Notes under the pieces: generated by a model | Seen by the model: the letters and a program-made list of their open reading frames with translations, nothing else | The model's database searches: none | What the model was told of the DNA's origin: nothing | Part shown: positions 19,526-29,654 of the stretch, one piece after another | How the letters are laid out: every line of letters starts with the position of its first letter | Numbering within the stretch: position 1 is the first letter of the stretch | Assembly (NCBI GenBank): GCA_010015675.1 | Contig: ML976987.1 | Span: 79,875-143,874, forward strand | Reading direction: 5' to 3' | Origin: Byssothecium circinans | Lineage: Eukaryota; Ascomycota; Dothideomycetes; Pleosporales; Massarinaceae | DNA: 64,000 bases | Position numbers and translations under genes: made by a program

Positions 19526-20019
19526 GGCGGTGATGGTGATTTTAGGGAGGGTAGAGGTGTGAGAGAAAACGTCTGCTATCGCAAAAACATGGGGTTGGCT
19601 GTGGACGGTCTAGAAGGGCAAGAGCGATGCTGTCCGCTATGAACTAGGGGTAGCCACAACGGACAAGAGGCGGATGCCGCCAGGAAAAAAGTTCATATAT
19701 GCAATTTTCAAAAAGAATACACACAAGAAAGCCTGCAGCCAGCACTTGGTACAAGGCACGCGTAGAATCGAAAAGACCAGAAAGATGGGAGGACGGCATT
19801 GATGTGTTGCGGATAGGAGTCAAGGCTAATGACGATCTGGCCTGCGGTCTGTGCTGGAGCTGGGGTCACTACGTCATAACGACACGGCGCTTCCTTGAAA
19901 GACTTCCCCTCTTAAATACCCGCAGCACCTGTCCAACCATCTGCACCTCGACATTTGCATCCCATACGATACTGAGATCTCACTTTCGCTTCCCCCTTCG
20001 ACGCAATACATCTATCGCA
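19526..20019. promoter_or_regulatory. Shared divergent promoter region
   Basis: This 494-bp region separates two divergent starts (19525 minus, 20020 plus). An AGGGG element, as bound by stress-response regulators in yeast, occurs at about 19647. Co-regulation is an inference. Confidence 0.3.
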
Positions 20020-20592
20020 ATGGCTGGACGACGACTTGTGACCTTTGGCGGACTTGCTGCTGTTGGTGGCGGTGCCTACTACCTCTATAACGCTGGCGGC
20101 GACCCGAAGCTTGCCCAGAAGAAGATTGAGCGTATGTCATTCATGACCGAGGCGTTGGTTGGTGCAATAGCTAATTGAAGCAGACGACGCTGCTACCGCA
20201 TCCGCGAAAGTGAGGGGTGAGCTGCCTGGTCGCGAGAAAGAGGCGAAGAAGGCAGGCGAGGAGGGTTATGAGGCATTGCGCGCAAGGGCAGAGGACCTGG
20301 TATGCCTCCCATCCTTCTTCTACCTGAAATACCCCACTGCATGTATTTAATTGGGGGCATGTGCTGACTCCTTTCCCAGGCCGCCGATGCCAAGGCGAGA
20401 GCGCACCAGACGGGCCAGCAAGTCGACCAGAAGCTTGACCAGTACCGCCAGGACGCGAGCAAGAAGTTCGAGGATGTCCGACAGACCACAAGCAAGGATC
20501 TCAACGCTGCCGTCGACAAGTTTGACCAGAAAGTCACAGAAGGCGCCGGCAAATCGAAGAGCTGGTTCGGTTCGTGGTTTGGTGGAAAGTAA
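20020..20592 (+). CDS. Small calcofluor-white-hypersensitivity-type protein, 146 aa
   Basis: Three exons, 20020-20131, 20184-20299 and 20380-20592, all with GT..AG introns. The start MAGRRLVTFGGLAAVGGGAYYLYNAGGDPK is a short hydrophobic anchor with Gly-rich helix, followed by a highly charged amphipathic helix rich in Lys, Glu, Asp, Ala and Gln (LEA-like, residues about 35-130). The C-terminus is aromatic and glycine-rich (SWFGSWFGGK). This matches a conserved fungal family annotated as calcofluor white hypersensitive proteins. A membrane-anchored, probably mitochondrial or envelope-associated stress protein is likely; the biochemical role is unknown. The ATG lies downstream of an in-frame open stretch beginning at 19699, and I chose it for the typical family start. 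Confidence 0.82.
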
Positions 20593-21035
20593 GAGTGCGA
20601 TGGATCGAATGATGGAGTAGACCCTAGATTCTTGCAGGCAACTTGATGGTTTATGAGCTATGAGTGTTGTGGTCGGTGATGCATATTGGCGTCTTGTAGG
20701 AGTACGGTTTGGTCTCCGGCTGTCCTCATCTCAACTTGAATGCGATATGGTGTACTTTCTTACATGCTTTCTCCTCGTCTTCTTCTTTTATTTATCTGTT
20801 GCGCCATGTTCTGCTCGTGTGATTCCTCGCATTTTTAGATGACAACTTGACAGTCCCACTACACCCGTCATTCGCACGTCGAACCACACCTACCAAACGG
20901 GCAATCCATCAAAACATCACTTTCACCAAACAACCGAATCATCATCAGGACGGCATAAAGCGACAGGTCTTCACTGCGCGGAACAGCGTCTCGGAGTCGC
21001 GTGCGAAATAGGCAATGCGCGTCGCTGATTCGCCG
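20593..21035. other. Intergenic between the calcofluor-type gene and CDT1
   Basis: 3' region of the upstream gene and distal promoter of CDT1. No other feature was recognised. Confidence 0.4.
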
Positions 21036-21054
21036 ACGCGTCTTTACGCGAAAA
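21036..21054. promoter_or_regulatory. MluI cell-cycle box pair upstream of CDT1
   Basis: ACGCGT at 21036-21041 is the core MCB site of the MBF (Mbp1/Swi6, Cdc10) regulator. It is followed at 21046-21054 by ACGCGAAAA, an MCB/E2F-like site. Both lie about 170-185 bp upstream of the CDT1 ATG, a typical position for G1/S control. Binding itself is not shown. Confidence 0.55.
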
Positions 21055-21221
21055 GTCGCGAACCCCTGCCTTGCTAGTCTGTTTGCCAGCCTTCAACTCC
21101 ACAACAATCTCCCTCTCGCTCTCCATCCATTATCCCACTCCCGTCATCATCACTCCATATTTCTCTCCCCAATTCATAAACTTCTTCTTACCACTTAATT
21201 ATCAATTGGACACACGACAAC

Positions 21222-22400
21222 ATGTCGCCAATCGACGCCAGCGCCCTACCAACCGAGCTCCTCAATCTCCTGCACCTGCACTCGTCCTTCCTGACCGCGC
21301 TATCGCTCCACTACGCGCACAATGGCACCGCTACACCCGTCGATCTTCTTTCCCTCACCGACTCCGTGTCCAAAGTCTGGCGCCTGCGCAAAGTCACATA
21401 CGATGATATCCGCCTCTGCGTCGGCGTGCTTGAAGCTGGACCCGCAGGAAAGATGAATCCGTTCCACCTGAGCGACTACGGACGCGGAAAGATCTGTCTA
21501 GAGATCAAGGATGAGCAGAAGATGGGACTTGTTGGCATGGGTGGACTGAGCATGAACGAGGAGGCGCTCAAGGACATGTTCATGGCGAGCTTGGACGCGC
21601 TGTGGGCGCAGTGGTCGACGTCTATGCCCACCGGGAACGGCATAGCTGCGAAGCGACAGATTGCGACGCCCAGGAAGCGAGGACGACCCAGGAAGGTCGA
21701 TGTCAAGCAAGCCAGCATCCAGCCGTTCGTCGCTGAGAACGGTCCCAGCATCACAAAGTTCATCGCTCAGCTCCCACATGCGGATATCACGACCTGCTCC
21801 TCCCTCGCCGCCATTGCGCCGCTGCAGGAGAAAGGCCGCAAGCGGCTTCGCGAGTTCAAAGACTCGGTCCAGCAAGGCCGCTCAGCGAAGAAAGCCCGCG
21901 ATGTCTCCATGGCTGGCAAGGAAAACGCAACACCCACCACTCACACCAAGCCAGAGATCAAAACCGAAGAAACACAGACGAAAATGACCGACTTCACCAC
22001 GGTCCGCAAAACCGCACTTCTCGACCGCATCCTCGCTAAACAAAACCTCGCTGCCTCTACCCCCAGAACCTCCCCCGCAGAACTCGCCCGGCAGTCTGCA
22101 CTGCAACGCTCGGAAGAGGTCCTTGGTGTACTCGCTCTTCTTTGCTCATCCAAGGGACCGGGCATGCCTCGCGTCTCGTTCTCGATGAATGCAGTGGTGC
22201 AGGCGCTGCAGGGGAGTATCCGGATGCCGATTTCGAAGGATGAGGCGTTGAAGTGCGTCGAGGTGCTAGCGCAGGAGGTCGCGCCGGGATATGTTAGTGT
22301 TATTAGGATGGGGGCTATGGTCAATGTGGTTGTGAATCAGGTATTGAGGCCGAGGGATGTCAGGGGTAGGTTGGCGGAATTGGGTGTTGCTACTGTGTGA
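21222..22400 (+). CDS. CDT1: DNA replication licensing factor Cdt1
   Basis: A single exon of 392 residues. The C-terminal ~125 residues (LLDRILAKQ at about 266-274 through PISKDEALKCVEVLAQEVAPGYVSV near 336-360) fit the Cdt1 C-terminal winged helix that contacts the MCM helicase. The N-terminal half (about 8-135) is helical and may hold the geminin/ORC-type winged helix. Between them is a basic linker with an AT-hook RKRGRPRK at 151-158. Two degron-like motifs are visible: KEN at 233-235 and QTKMTDFT at 252-259 followed by VRK, which fits a PIP degron (Q, hydrophobic, TD, aromatic, basic at +4) except for a non-aromatic last position. Cdt1 loads Mcm2-7 at origins in G1. An MCB pair in the promoter agrees with G1/S expression. 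Confidence 0.85.
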   Translation: MSPIDASALPTELLNLLHLHSSFLTALSLHYAHNGTATPVDLLSLTDSVSKVWRLRKVTYDDIRLCVGVLEAGPAGKMNPFHLSDYGRGKICLEIKDEQKMGLVGMGGLSMNEEALKDMFMASLDALWAQWSTSMPTGNGIAAKRQIATPRKRGRPRKVDVKQASIQPFVAENGPSITKFIAQLPHADITTCSSLAAIAPLQEKGRKRLREFKDSVQQGRSAKKARDVSMAGKENATPTTHTKPEIKTEETQTKMTDFTTVRKTALLDRILAKQNLAASTPRTSPAELARQSALQRSEEVLGVLALLCSSKGPGMPRVSFSMNAVVQALQGSIRMPISKDEALKCVEVLAQEVAPGYVSVIRMGAMVNVVVNQVLRPRDVRGRLAELGVATV

Positions 22401-23336
22401 AGCAGCATAGACTCTTGTCTAGTTATTGTTTTTTTCCGAGTTGGAGGCGACGGGTCTTGGATATTGTTTTCTGGTGTTCACTGCATGGCGCTTTTCCATG
22501 CATGGAGTGGGGACCTGTAGACTTCGTCTTCGGGTGTTTCTGGTTTGTATTGTTTGGCATGGCGTATCGTTTATCGTTCGGCATGAGCGAGCGAGCGAGC
22601 AAGGGAAGAGAGTCAGTCTTTTGTTGTGTTAATCCGTCAAATTCAACCACAGTATCTCTTCATTCAAACATCCCTTCAAGTTCTATTCTTCCGCATATTC
22701 TACTGTTCTATCCAGCCTCACCCCGCCCCCCTCCGTTGCTTAAACAGGTTATCATCCTTCCTGCGCGTCTCCTACGAACAAAACGCGTAATCTTATCAGC
22801 TTACTACTCCAGTACACTAACATGATTCTATTCCACTAGATCTCACTATGCTCTACTCTACCACTATCACAACGCCATTCTTTCCAGTAGCAATGCCATC
22901 TCTCTCCCTACTAGAGCGCTAGAGGCGGATCGGGTTTGTGGAGTTCGAGAGTGAGACTGTGCGGGTGTGGATCATGATGGGTTGTTTGTTGGTTTGGGGA
23001 GGGGGCTTGGGGAGGATGCGGTGCAGCAAAGGAGAGGATGTGGTAGAGCAAAGGGGTAGTAAGGTGGGATAAGGTAAGAAATATAGCGATGGACCGGTCT
23101 ATATTTTCAAACCTTCAGATCAATTAGTAAAAGTGAAGGTGTATTTTAAGTAGCATCGTTGCACCATAACTACGAACGGCCCAACCTAGCTATTAGTCAG
23201 GGTTGAAGACAAGACCCTCCCGTTCTTATACACGGTACACATATTTTACACCGCACGGCGTTTGGATCTACACCATATACAAAGCACAGCGTTCCAATCC
23301 TAATAAACTCGCACACGCACCTACTCCTAGAACCAC
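22401..23336. other. Intergenic, no gene recognised
   Basis: 3' region of CDT1 and a G-rich stretch near 22980-23070. The open frames here are short and unconvincing. Confidence 0.4.
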
Positions 23337-24080
23337 TTAACGACCTCTCTCGGCAAAGCCCCCACACTCCTCAAAACTCCGTCTATAGCCACTGCGTACC
23401 GGTTGCACACTCGCGTTCGGTGCCTTCCCCCCAACCACCAGCGTGTTCTTGACCAAGCTTGGATCGACCCGGAACTGGCTGCCCAATTTCATCGTCAGGG
23501 ACGCAAAGTCCATAAGATGCATTAGCGAGTTGCGGTTAATAATGATATTAGTATCGTTAAGGCGGATATTAGGGTTCATAACCATCATTGCTTGGAACGT
23601 AGGTTCGAATTGGTGCACGGGGACCCGGTAGGCGTGCTGGTCGACCCAGGCCATGTTGTTGTTCGGGGGCAGCCAGGCAGGGACTGCTGGAGGGGCCCAT
23701 TTGGTGGGACAGCCGGGGACGAGGATCGTGAAGGTGGGCGTGGAGGTATTGATGTAGGTGTTGGAGGGGAAAGGCGCATACTTCCAGCTGTACGAACAGA
23801 GGACTTCAAAACCACCGGTCGAGGTGACGAGTCTGTCAGGCACGGGAAAGTTCCAGGGAGTGATGTACGAAAGGACGATGGTGTTGGTATCGCATACTAT
23901 AAGCATCTAGGACTAGTTTTTGTACATAGGCGGTGGACGGAACTGGAAAGGTGGGATTTCCGTGATGATGGGGCGTGCCCCGTTGGCTTCTGCTTCGCGT
24001 ACTTTGCGGGTGTCGTTGGTTATAGCCAGGAGCCAGCCCAGTATTATTAGAACGCTGAGATTGCTAGTAATTGTGTTCAT
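23337..24080 (-). pseudogene. Decayed gene of a fungal family often labelled geranylgeranyl pyrophosphate synthetase
   Basis: From ATG 24080 the frame runs through a hydrophobic N-terminus to PPPMYKN, is cut by two TAG codons (23915-23913 and 23909-23907), and continues in the same frame to 23337. The downstream part carries the family's hallmarks: a SYSWKY segment, an ILVPGCPTKWAPP core, YRVPVHQFEP, and NPNIRLNDTN with NRNSLMHLMDFA. This fungal family is usually annotated as geranylgeranyl pyrophosphate synthetase by transfer and has no prenyltransferase Asp-rich motif; its true role is unclear (related to decapping-nuclease-like proteins in my recollection). The C-terminus is shorter than usual. 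A hAT transposon sits 82 bp upstream of the ATG, probably destroying the promoter. Confidence 0.6.
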
Positions 24081-24161
24081 TTTTAACAGAGAAACAGGTT
24101 CTAGAAAGTGTAGCAAAGGTTAGCACGAGCGTTGAGCGAGCTGGCGGTGTTAAGGTTTAAG

Positions 24162-27100
24162 GTTCTGTTCAGAGTTGGCAACAATCAAGTCAATCAAGTC
24201 GAGGTGAATTGATTGATTGATTGACGGATCTGGTGGCTTTTGCTTGACTTGATTGACTTGATAGCAAAAATAAGGCTTGACTTGTTGACTTGTTTGACTT
24301 GATTGATAACTGTACGTATAATTTAGGCGTAGTAAATTAACTACCGTATATCTCGTATATCGTCTCCAGCTCTTCAGGAGAGATAGCTTCGTTACGTGGA
24401 CTTTTTGCTGCCGTCGTAGGCTTTAAGCCAAGGCGCTTCTAGCTACGTAGGCTTTGTAGAGCGGAGAGGAGATCTGCCTTCATACGAAGACGCCTCGTCT
24501 CCAGCAAATCGCCTAGCTCTGAGAAGGTCCTCTCACAGTCAGTGGCCGCCGCAGGGATGCTGAGGATTGTGAGGGCGAAGCGCGATAAGACGGGGTACTC
24601 GTCAGCCTTCCCCAGCCAGTATAGAATCGGGTCGCGCGCAAACAGGGACTCCTCTGGCACGGGTGACTCAATTATCCAGCGCTTAAACTCATCGCGATGA
24701 TAGACTAGACGGGCGTCATCACCTTGTAGGGTAGCTCTCATAAAATCAGACCAACTGCTAGCTGGCCTAGTACGTGCCTTCTTCGCCGGAGGCTCTAGAG
24801 TACTAATGGGAGAGGCGGCCTCTTTAAACTCTACCCACAAGCGTTGAAAGCTAACGTGGCAATCATCTAGCTAGCCTTTGTATGTGTGAGGTCCTATATA
24901 AGCCTCCTCACTGTAATTAAGAGGCACAGCCCACACTTTATCCATGTAACTTTTCGTGCGTGGGTGGAGACGGCAGGCAGCGTAGTATGCTGGGGTATCC
25001 TTTAGCTTGCGCATATACTCAAGGATCTTTATATAAGCCATATTATAGGTGGCTTATATATGATCCTCTAGGGCGTTAACGTCAGTAAAGTCGACGTTAT
25101 TATATTGAAACAGCATCTCGTCAAGGGTGGTGGCAAGCTAATTAAGCGTAGGGAGCACCTCCTAGATAGCTCCTGACGTGCTAGCTACGCCCCTGCCCTC
25201 TATACAGGTGGTGGCCTCTTTAAAGGGCTGTAGGATTTTTTAGTACTCTGTAATTGTCACCTAATCCTTAGCAGAGAGGCCGTCTTCTTCAATAAACCGA
25301 CGCTTCTTAAGATCAGGTAGTTAGGAGCGTTGACGGGTGCCCTGGCGACGATATTCAATGAGCTTATAATTGATATAGTTGTTAAGAGGCATGCGGAGCT
25401 TAAGCGCGCGCGTAAAATAGTTATAATAGGAGTTCCACCTTGTCTTTACTGGCTTAACGATCTCCAGCGTTTTAACTTTGCAATCTGCCTCTAATTGAGT
25501 GTTGCTAATTATCTGGCACTGCTCAAGAAGCTGTCGAGCCTGCAGAGTACAAATAGAGGCGATGACGTCAATTAAGACGCCTAGAGGGCCAACCTTACGC
25601 TACTCGTTGAGAAACACCTCCTCCTCATCAAGATGCTCCTCCGCGTTCTCAAACGCCTCACGATCTTTGCCAAATATAATTTGCTGGGCGGCGAGGTTGA
25701 TTATATGGCAGGCGCAGCGTAGCCGTCGATAGCGGGCGTTAAAGTTATATTTAATGGCCAGGGCGTCGATTGCGGAGTCGTTGTTGGTGGCGTTATCAAG
25801 GACGAAGTAACCCAAGTTATAGGCGGAGATCTTGAAGCTCTTGAGCGTGGCATCAACGACGGCGGCAATATTAACGCCTGTATGCTGGCCCATCAACAAG
25901 GGCAGGCCTAATACGTAATCGCGAGGCTTGCCGTCGCGATCAAGGTAGTGGACGCAGATACCTGTCAACGCTTGCTTACCGCCTGTTGACGTCTAATTAT
26001 CAAAGGAAATGTGTATAGCTAATCGCGCGTCGCGTAGGTAATTAATGACAGCGGGTACGTACGACTCGTACTCCATAATTATATGAGCTCGTAGGGTGTT
26101 GTGGGATCTCCATAGCTCTACCTTAGCCAGCGGGTTAGCCTGCCGTAACATAGCTTAAAAAGCGGCGCCCTTAATTATAGAGAGCGCCTGATTATCGGCC
26201 ACCACCCAATTAAGCACTGATTATAGGAAACTTGTGCGCGAGAAGCTCTCTGCGATGAGGTTGGCGACGCCCTGCGGTACGCCAAGGCCTTTGTGATAGA
26301 TGTGGGCGAGCAGAGAGGATTGCTAGGAGGGAGTCGTGACGCGGGAGGTAGCTTTTAGGCCGTTCTTCTCAATGCTGTGGCCAGCTTTACGCTCACCGAG
26401 ATGGCGCCTGATTGACGTAGTTGATTGATCAGCGTAATAAAATCCGTTAGGGTGCTTATGACGGTGGCAATAGCGGCAGAGCCAGTACAGGCGTTGTTGC
26501 TTGCGGTGCCAGAGGCGATATCCATGCCGCTAAACCTAGCTCTTTTGACTGCGCTTTGCACCATGAGCTAGCTTATGATAATCTGGCAGGCGTACCCATT
26601 CAATGCCCTCGTAATCATTGTCGTCGTCCTCTATATTAGTGGCGGATGGGGTGCCCATAGAGCTTTCGGCGTCAAGCTCTGACGGCGCGTTGGTGGCTAC
26701 ATTAGTGGCACCATCTTTGGGAGGGGTTTGTGACGCCGTGCTTTTAAGCCGCTGGCTAAAAACTTGAGAGAGGTTACTATTCATGCCTTCTAGGTGATCG
26801 GGCGACGCCATATTAATAGAGGAGGGCGTTGGTAGAGCGAGAGAGGTGGTGGGTAAGTAGGTAAGTTAGATAGGTAGTAGGAGATAAGGAAACTCAGAAA
26901 TACGGCGCTAAGCCTAGATAGGCAACTATCTCAGGTAAAGTCCGTTAACTCCGAGTTGCCTTATACTCTAAGGATCTAGTATTCTACGATAAACCCCTAA
27001 GATCCTAGGGATTCAAGTCTATCAATCAAGTCAATCAAGTCGGCAGGATTTGCTTGATTGACTTGCTAAATTTCGCCTCCCTGATTGACTTGATTGACTT

Positions 27101-27166
27101 GATACAATCAAGTCAATCAAGTCAAGTTATCAAGTCGACTTGATTGTTGCCAACTCTGGTTCTGTT
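24162..27166 (-). mobile_element. Complete hAT transposon with 8-bp target duplication, RIP-damaged
   Basis: The element proper spans 24170-27158 (2,989 bp), with terminal inverted repeats starting CAGAGTTGGCAACAATCAAG at the left and the mirror image at the right. It is flanked on both sides by GTTCTGTT (24162-24169 and 27159-27166), the perfect 8-bp duplication of hAT elements. Both ends contain dense subterminal repeats of TTGACTTGATTG-type units in both orientations, the usual transposase binding arrays of hAT elements. The transposase lies on the minus strand. Confidence 0.95.
24439..26811 (-). pseudogene. hAT transposase with multiple nonsense codons
   Basis: The minus-strand frame begins with ATG 26811 and can be followed to 24439. 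It shows a Ser/Thr-rich N-terminus, a region with Cys/His compatible with a BED finger near 26480-26380, a catalytic-type block (SFDN followed by TAG where TGG is expected, then TSTGGKQALTG), a conserved ALAIKYNF-RCACHIINLAAQ segment, and the C-terminal hAT dimerisation domain (LGKADEYPVLSRFALTILSIP, CERTFSELGD near 24520). In-frame stops are TAG, fitting CAG-to-TAG or TGG-to-TAG changes, as RIP makes. The enzyme is inactive as encoded here; the intact terminal repeats could still be moved by a relative elsewhere. Confidence 0.9.
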
Positions 27167-28370
27167 GTGGGCAGTGCTGAGTGCGTGATTGTTGTACGGA
27201 GCGGCGTAACGAAATTTCTGGGCTGTTTTCGTGGTGAACTGTTAAGATGAGACAGTGTACAAATGCTCTGCTTCAAGTTATACGGCTTTTTAGTGTTGAG
27301 GGGAAGTTGCCCTGAAGTAGTGAAGCGTGACCGCGGCAGTAATCGACGAGTAGCCATGCTGTACACAATATAGTGTATTGCTTGCTGGATACTATAGTCG
27401 GGGTTTTCGTTGTGAATCCGATAGGAGTCGAGCAGGGATTGGCGGTGACTTCGATCAAGTCCTTCGCCACGAAGCGGTCTGATTGTCTATGAACTGTTTA
27501 ACATACCTTGACACTTTTAAAGTATAATATATGGGCCAAAGGAAAATTCTATGACGTTATTTCACCTGGATACACATATTGGGGGTTTTGTTTGATGGCT
27601 TCGAAGACCGAGTACCCCAAGGTAGCTTCATTGGGACACAACAAACGTCGTAAACACATCTTTTTCGGTCGGAAAATAGATGCAGAGAGCCAGATACAAC
27701 TATAGGGTTCTTCTTCTGTGCACGTCTCCTTGTGCATGCTCTCCGGCGTAGAGTTGTAAATGCGTTTTGAGAAAGGCACTGAAGGCGATCAGCCTGTTGG
27801 TCACTGAGAGATACCTATGTGAGAGCTAGTTATAATCTCCCGATAACTTGGTTAGGATGGGAGCTACTCCTGTACTGTTGCAGTTGATGGAAGAGGTATG
27901 ATGTCGAACTCCTGCGAGGCACTGATGTTAGTCTAGCTGGATAGTATACGATATCGTGAAACCTCAAGGTATTATTCGCTGTCCACTCCTTGCTCTCCGG
28001 GACGTCTCCCTTCTTCAATAATATTTTCCCCACTATCTCTTTTCTCTGGAGATTTGTAATTTTATGCGATGCGGGTGCTGTGTAGTGGGATGAGGCGAAG
28101 AACGATGACCTTGACGTTAAAGCCCGAGCTAGTCCCGATACGACCACGAAGGAATACATATGCATCGGATTGATCGGTGCAAGATGTTAAACAGCTCCCA
28201 ATTGGTCACTGCAAAGAGCACAATAATTGCTGTTTTATGGACATTAATGTTCTAACAAAGAATTCAGTCTCATTTAGATTATAGGATTGCAAAATGCAAT
28301 CTCGGCCGATGTCGGCACACGTTCCGACACTTCGACATTCGTATCCCCACACACGCACAACACGTCCAAA
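27167..28370. other. Intergenic, no gene firmly recognised
   Basis: This was the distal promoter of the 23.3-kb gene before the hAT insertion and is the promoter of the 28.4-kb gene. A 111-codon minus-strand frame with ATG at 28165 has no recognisable domain. Confidence 0.35.
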
Positions 28371-29507
28371 ATGTCACCGACAGCCATACCCCTCCGGCTA
28401 TCCAAGCCTATTAACACAACTCTCAAAGCCGCGCTCCCACGTCCATTTAATCACCGTACAATAGCATCGCGCATCGGCCCGACACTCCACAAAGGCCACC
28501 TCCGAAACCGCCAAAATACCGTCACCACCACGCAATTTTTCCGGCCTCTCCATCTGACTCAAAGCCAAAACCTCGCAACCAACAAAACACCCAGCAGCAG
28601 TAAAGCCCCACGCATCTCATCCGCCGACGCGGAAGAATTGTCCCTCAAAATGGCCTCCGCAAAGGGAGAAGACCACTACCTAACGCTTTCCTGCCCCGAC
28701 AAATCCGGCATCGTCTACGCCGTCACGGGTCTCCTCGCCGCGCAAAACCTCACCATCCTCGACCTCCAGCAATTCTCCGACCCCGACTCAAAAACCTTCT
28801 TCATGCGCGTTCACTTCGGCCACACCACCGACGTCTCCGCGCTGCAAACTTCCATCGCCGACCTCGCAACCACCATGCAAATATCCTACGACATCCGCGC
28901 CGTAAACGCAAAGCCCAAAGTGCTAATCATGGTCTCGAAAATCGGCCACTGCCTCAACGACCTCTTATTCCGCGTCAAAAGCGGGCAGTTGAAAATCGAC
29001 ATCCCAGCCATCGTAAGCAACCACGCGGAACTCCAGGACCTCGCCACAAGCTACAATATCCCTTTCTATCACCTCCCGGTCACCAAAGATACGAAAACCC
29101 AGCAAGAATCCCAGATCCTAGACCTCATCAAGGAACACGGTATCGATCTCGTGGTGCTGGCGCGCTACATGCAAGTCCTCTCCCCTCGTCTGTGTACCGA
29201 GATGTCTGGCCGCATCATCAATATCCATCACTCGTTCTTGCCGTCGTTCAAGGGCGCGAAACCGTATCATCAGGCGTACGAGAGGGGTGTCAAGATTATC
29301 GGCGCGACGGCGCATTTTGTTACGGCGGATTTGGATGAGGGGCCGATTATTGAACAGAGGGTTGCGAGGGTCGATCATGCGTTGAGTCCGAGGGAGTTGG
29401 TGGAGGAGGGGAGCAATGTGGAGAGTCAGGTGCTTGCTGCCGCAGTCAAGTGGTGGAGTGAGAAGAGGGTGTTTTTGAATGGGGTGAAGACCGTGGTGTT
29501 CAATTAG
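28371..29507 (+). CDS. Formyltetrahydrofolate deformylase (PurU-type), mitochondrial-type N-terminus
   Basis: A single exon; 378 residues from the ATG at 28371 (good context, CCAAAATGTC) or 406 from 28287. Numbering here follows the longer form. Residues 128-200 form an ACT regulatory domain (LTLSCPDKSGIVYAVTGLL). Residues about 210-400 are a formyltransferase-type fold with the catalytic triad Asn312 and His314 in INIHHSFLPSF and Asp350 in TADLDEGPII. The enzyme hydrolyses 10-formyl-tetrahydrofolate to formate and tetrahydrofolate, balancing one-carbon pools. The first ~100 residues are Arg/Ser/Thr-rich and nearly free of acidic residues, typical of mitochondrial import. A third Met at codon 122 (KMASAKGEDHYL) could start a cytosolic form. 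Codon use is biased to C-ending codons in the 5' two thirds. Confidence 0.93.
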   Translation: MSPTAIPLRLSKPINTTLKAALPRPFNHRTIASRIGPTLHKGHLRNRQNTVTTTQFFRPLHLTQSQNLATNKTPSSSKAPRISSADAEELSLKMASAKGEDHYLTLSCPDKSGIVYAVTGLLAAQNLTILDLQQFSDPDSKTFFMRVHFGHTTDVSALQTSIADLATTMQISYDIRAVNAKPKVLIMVSKIGHCLNDLLFRVKSGQLKIDIPAIVSNHAELQDLATSYNIPFYHLPVTKDTKTQQESQILDLIKEHGIDLVVLARYMQVLSPRLCTEMSGRIINIHHSFLPSFKGAKPYHQAYERGVKIIGATAHFVTADLDEGPIIEQRVARVDHALSPRELVEEGSNVESQVLAAAVKWWSEKRVFLNGVKTVVFN

Positions 29508-29654
29508 ACGGGCTTGTATGTATATAGAGTTGTGGGTGTGGCCACTCTAAAGTTCCTATATATAGTTTGCCTTAGATAAAAGTATACATTTTAGGGTTGT
29601 TGAATTTTCTTTTACTGTACAGTGTATGGGGTCATTCGCCCTGTAATATTTTCC

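Noticed and set aside
24170..27158. CRISPR-like array suspected from the repeated TTGACTTGATTG units
   Set aside because: Units are short, in both orientations and without regular spacers; they are hAT subterminal repeats in a eukaryotic genome.
27830..28165. 111-codon minus-strand frame with an ATG start
   Set aside because: No recognisable motif, low complexity in places, and in the probable promoter of the deformylase gene; not convincing without transcripts.
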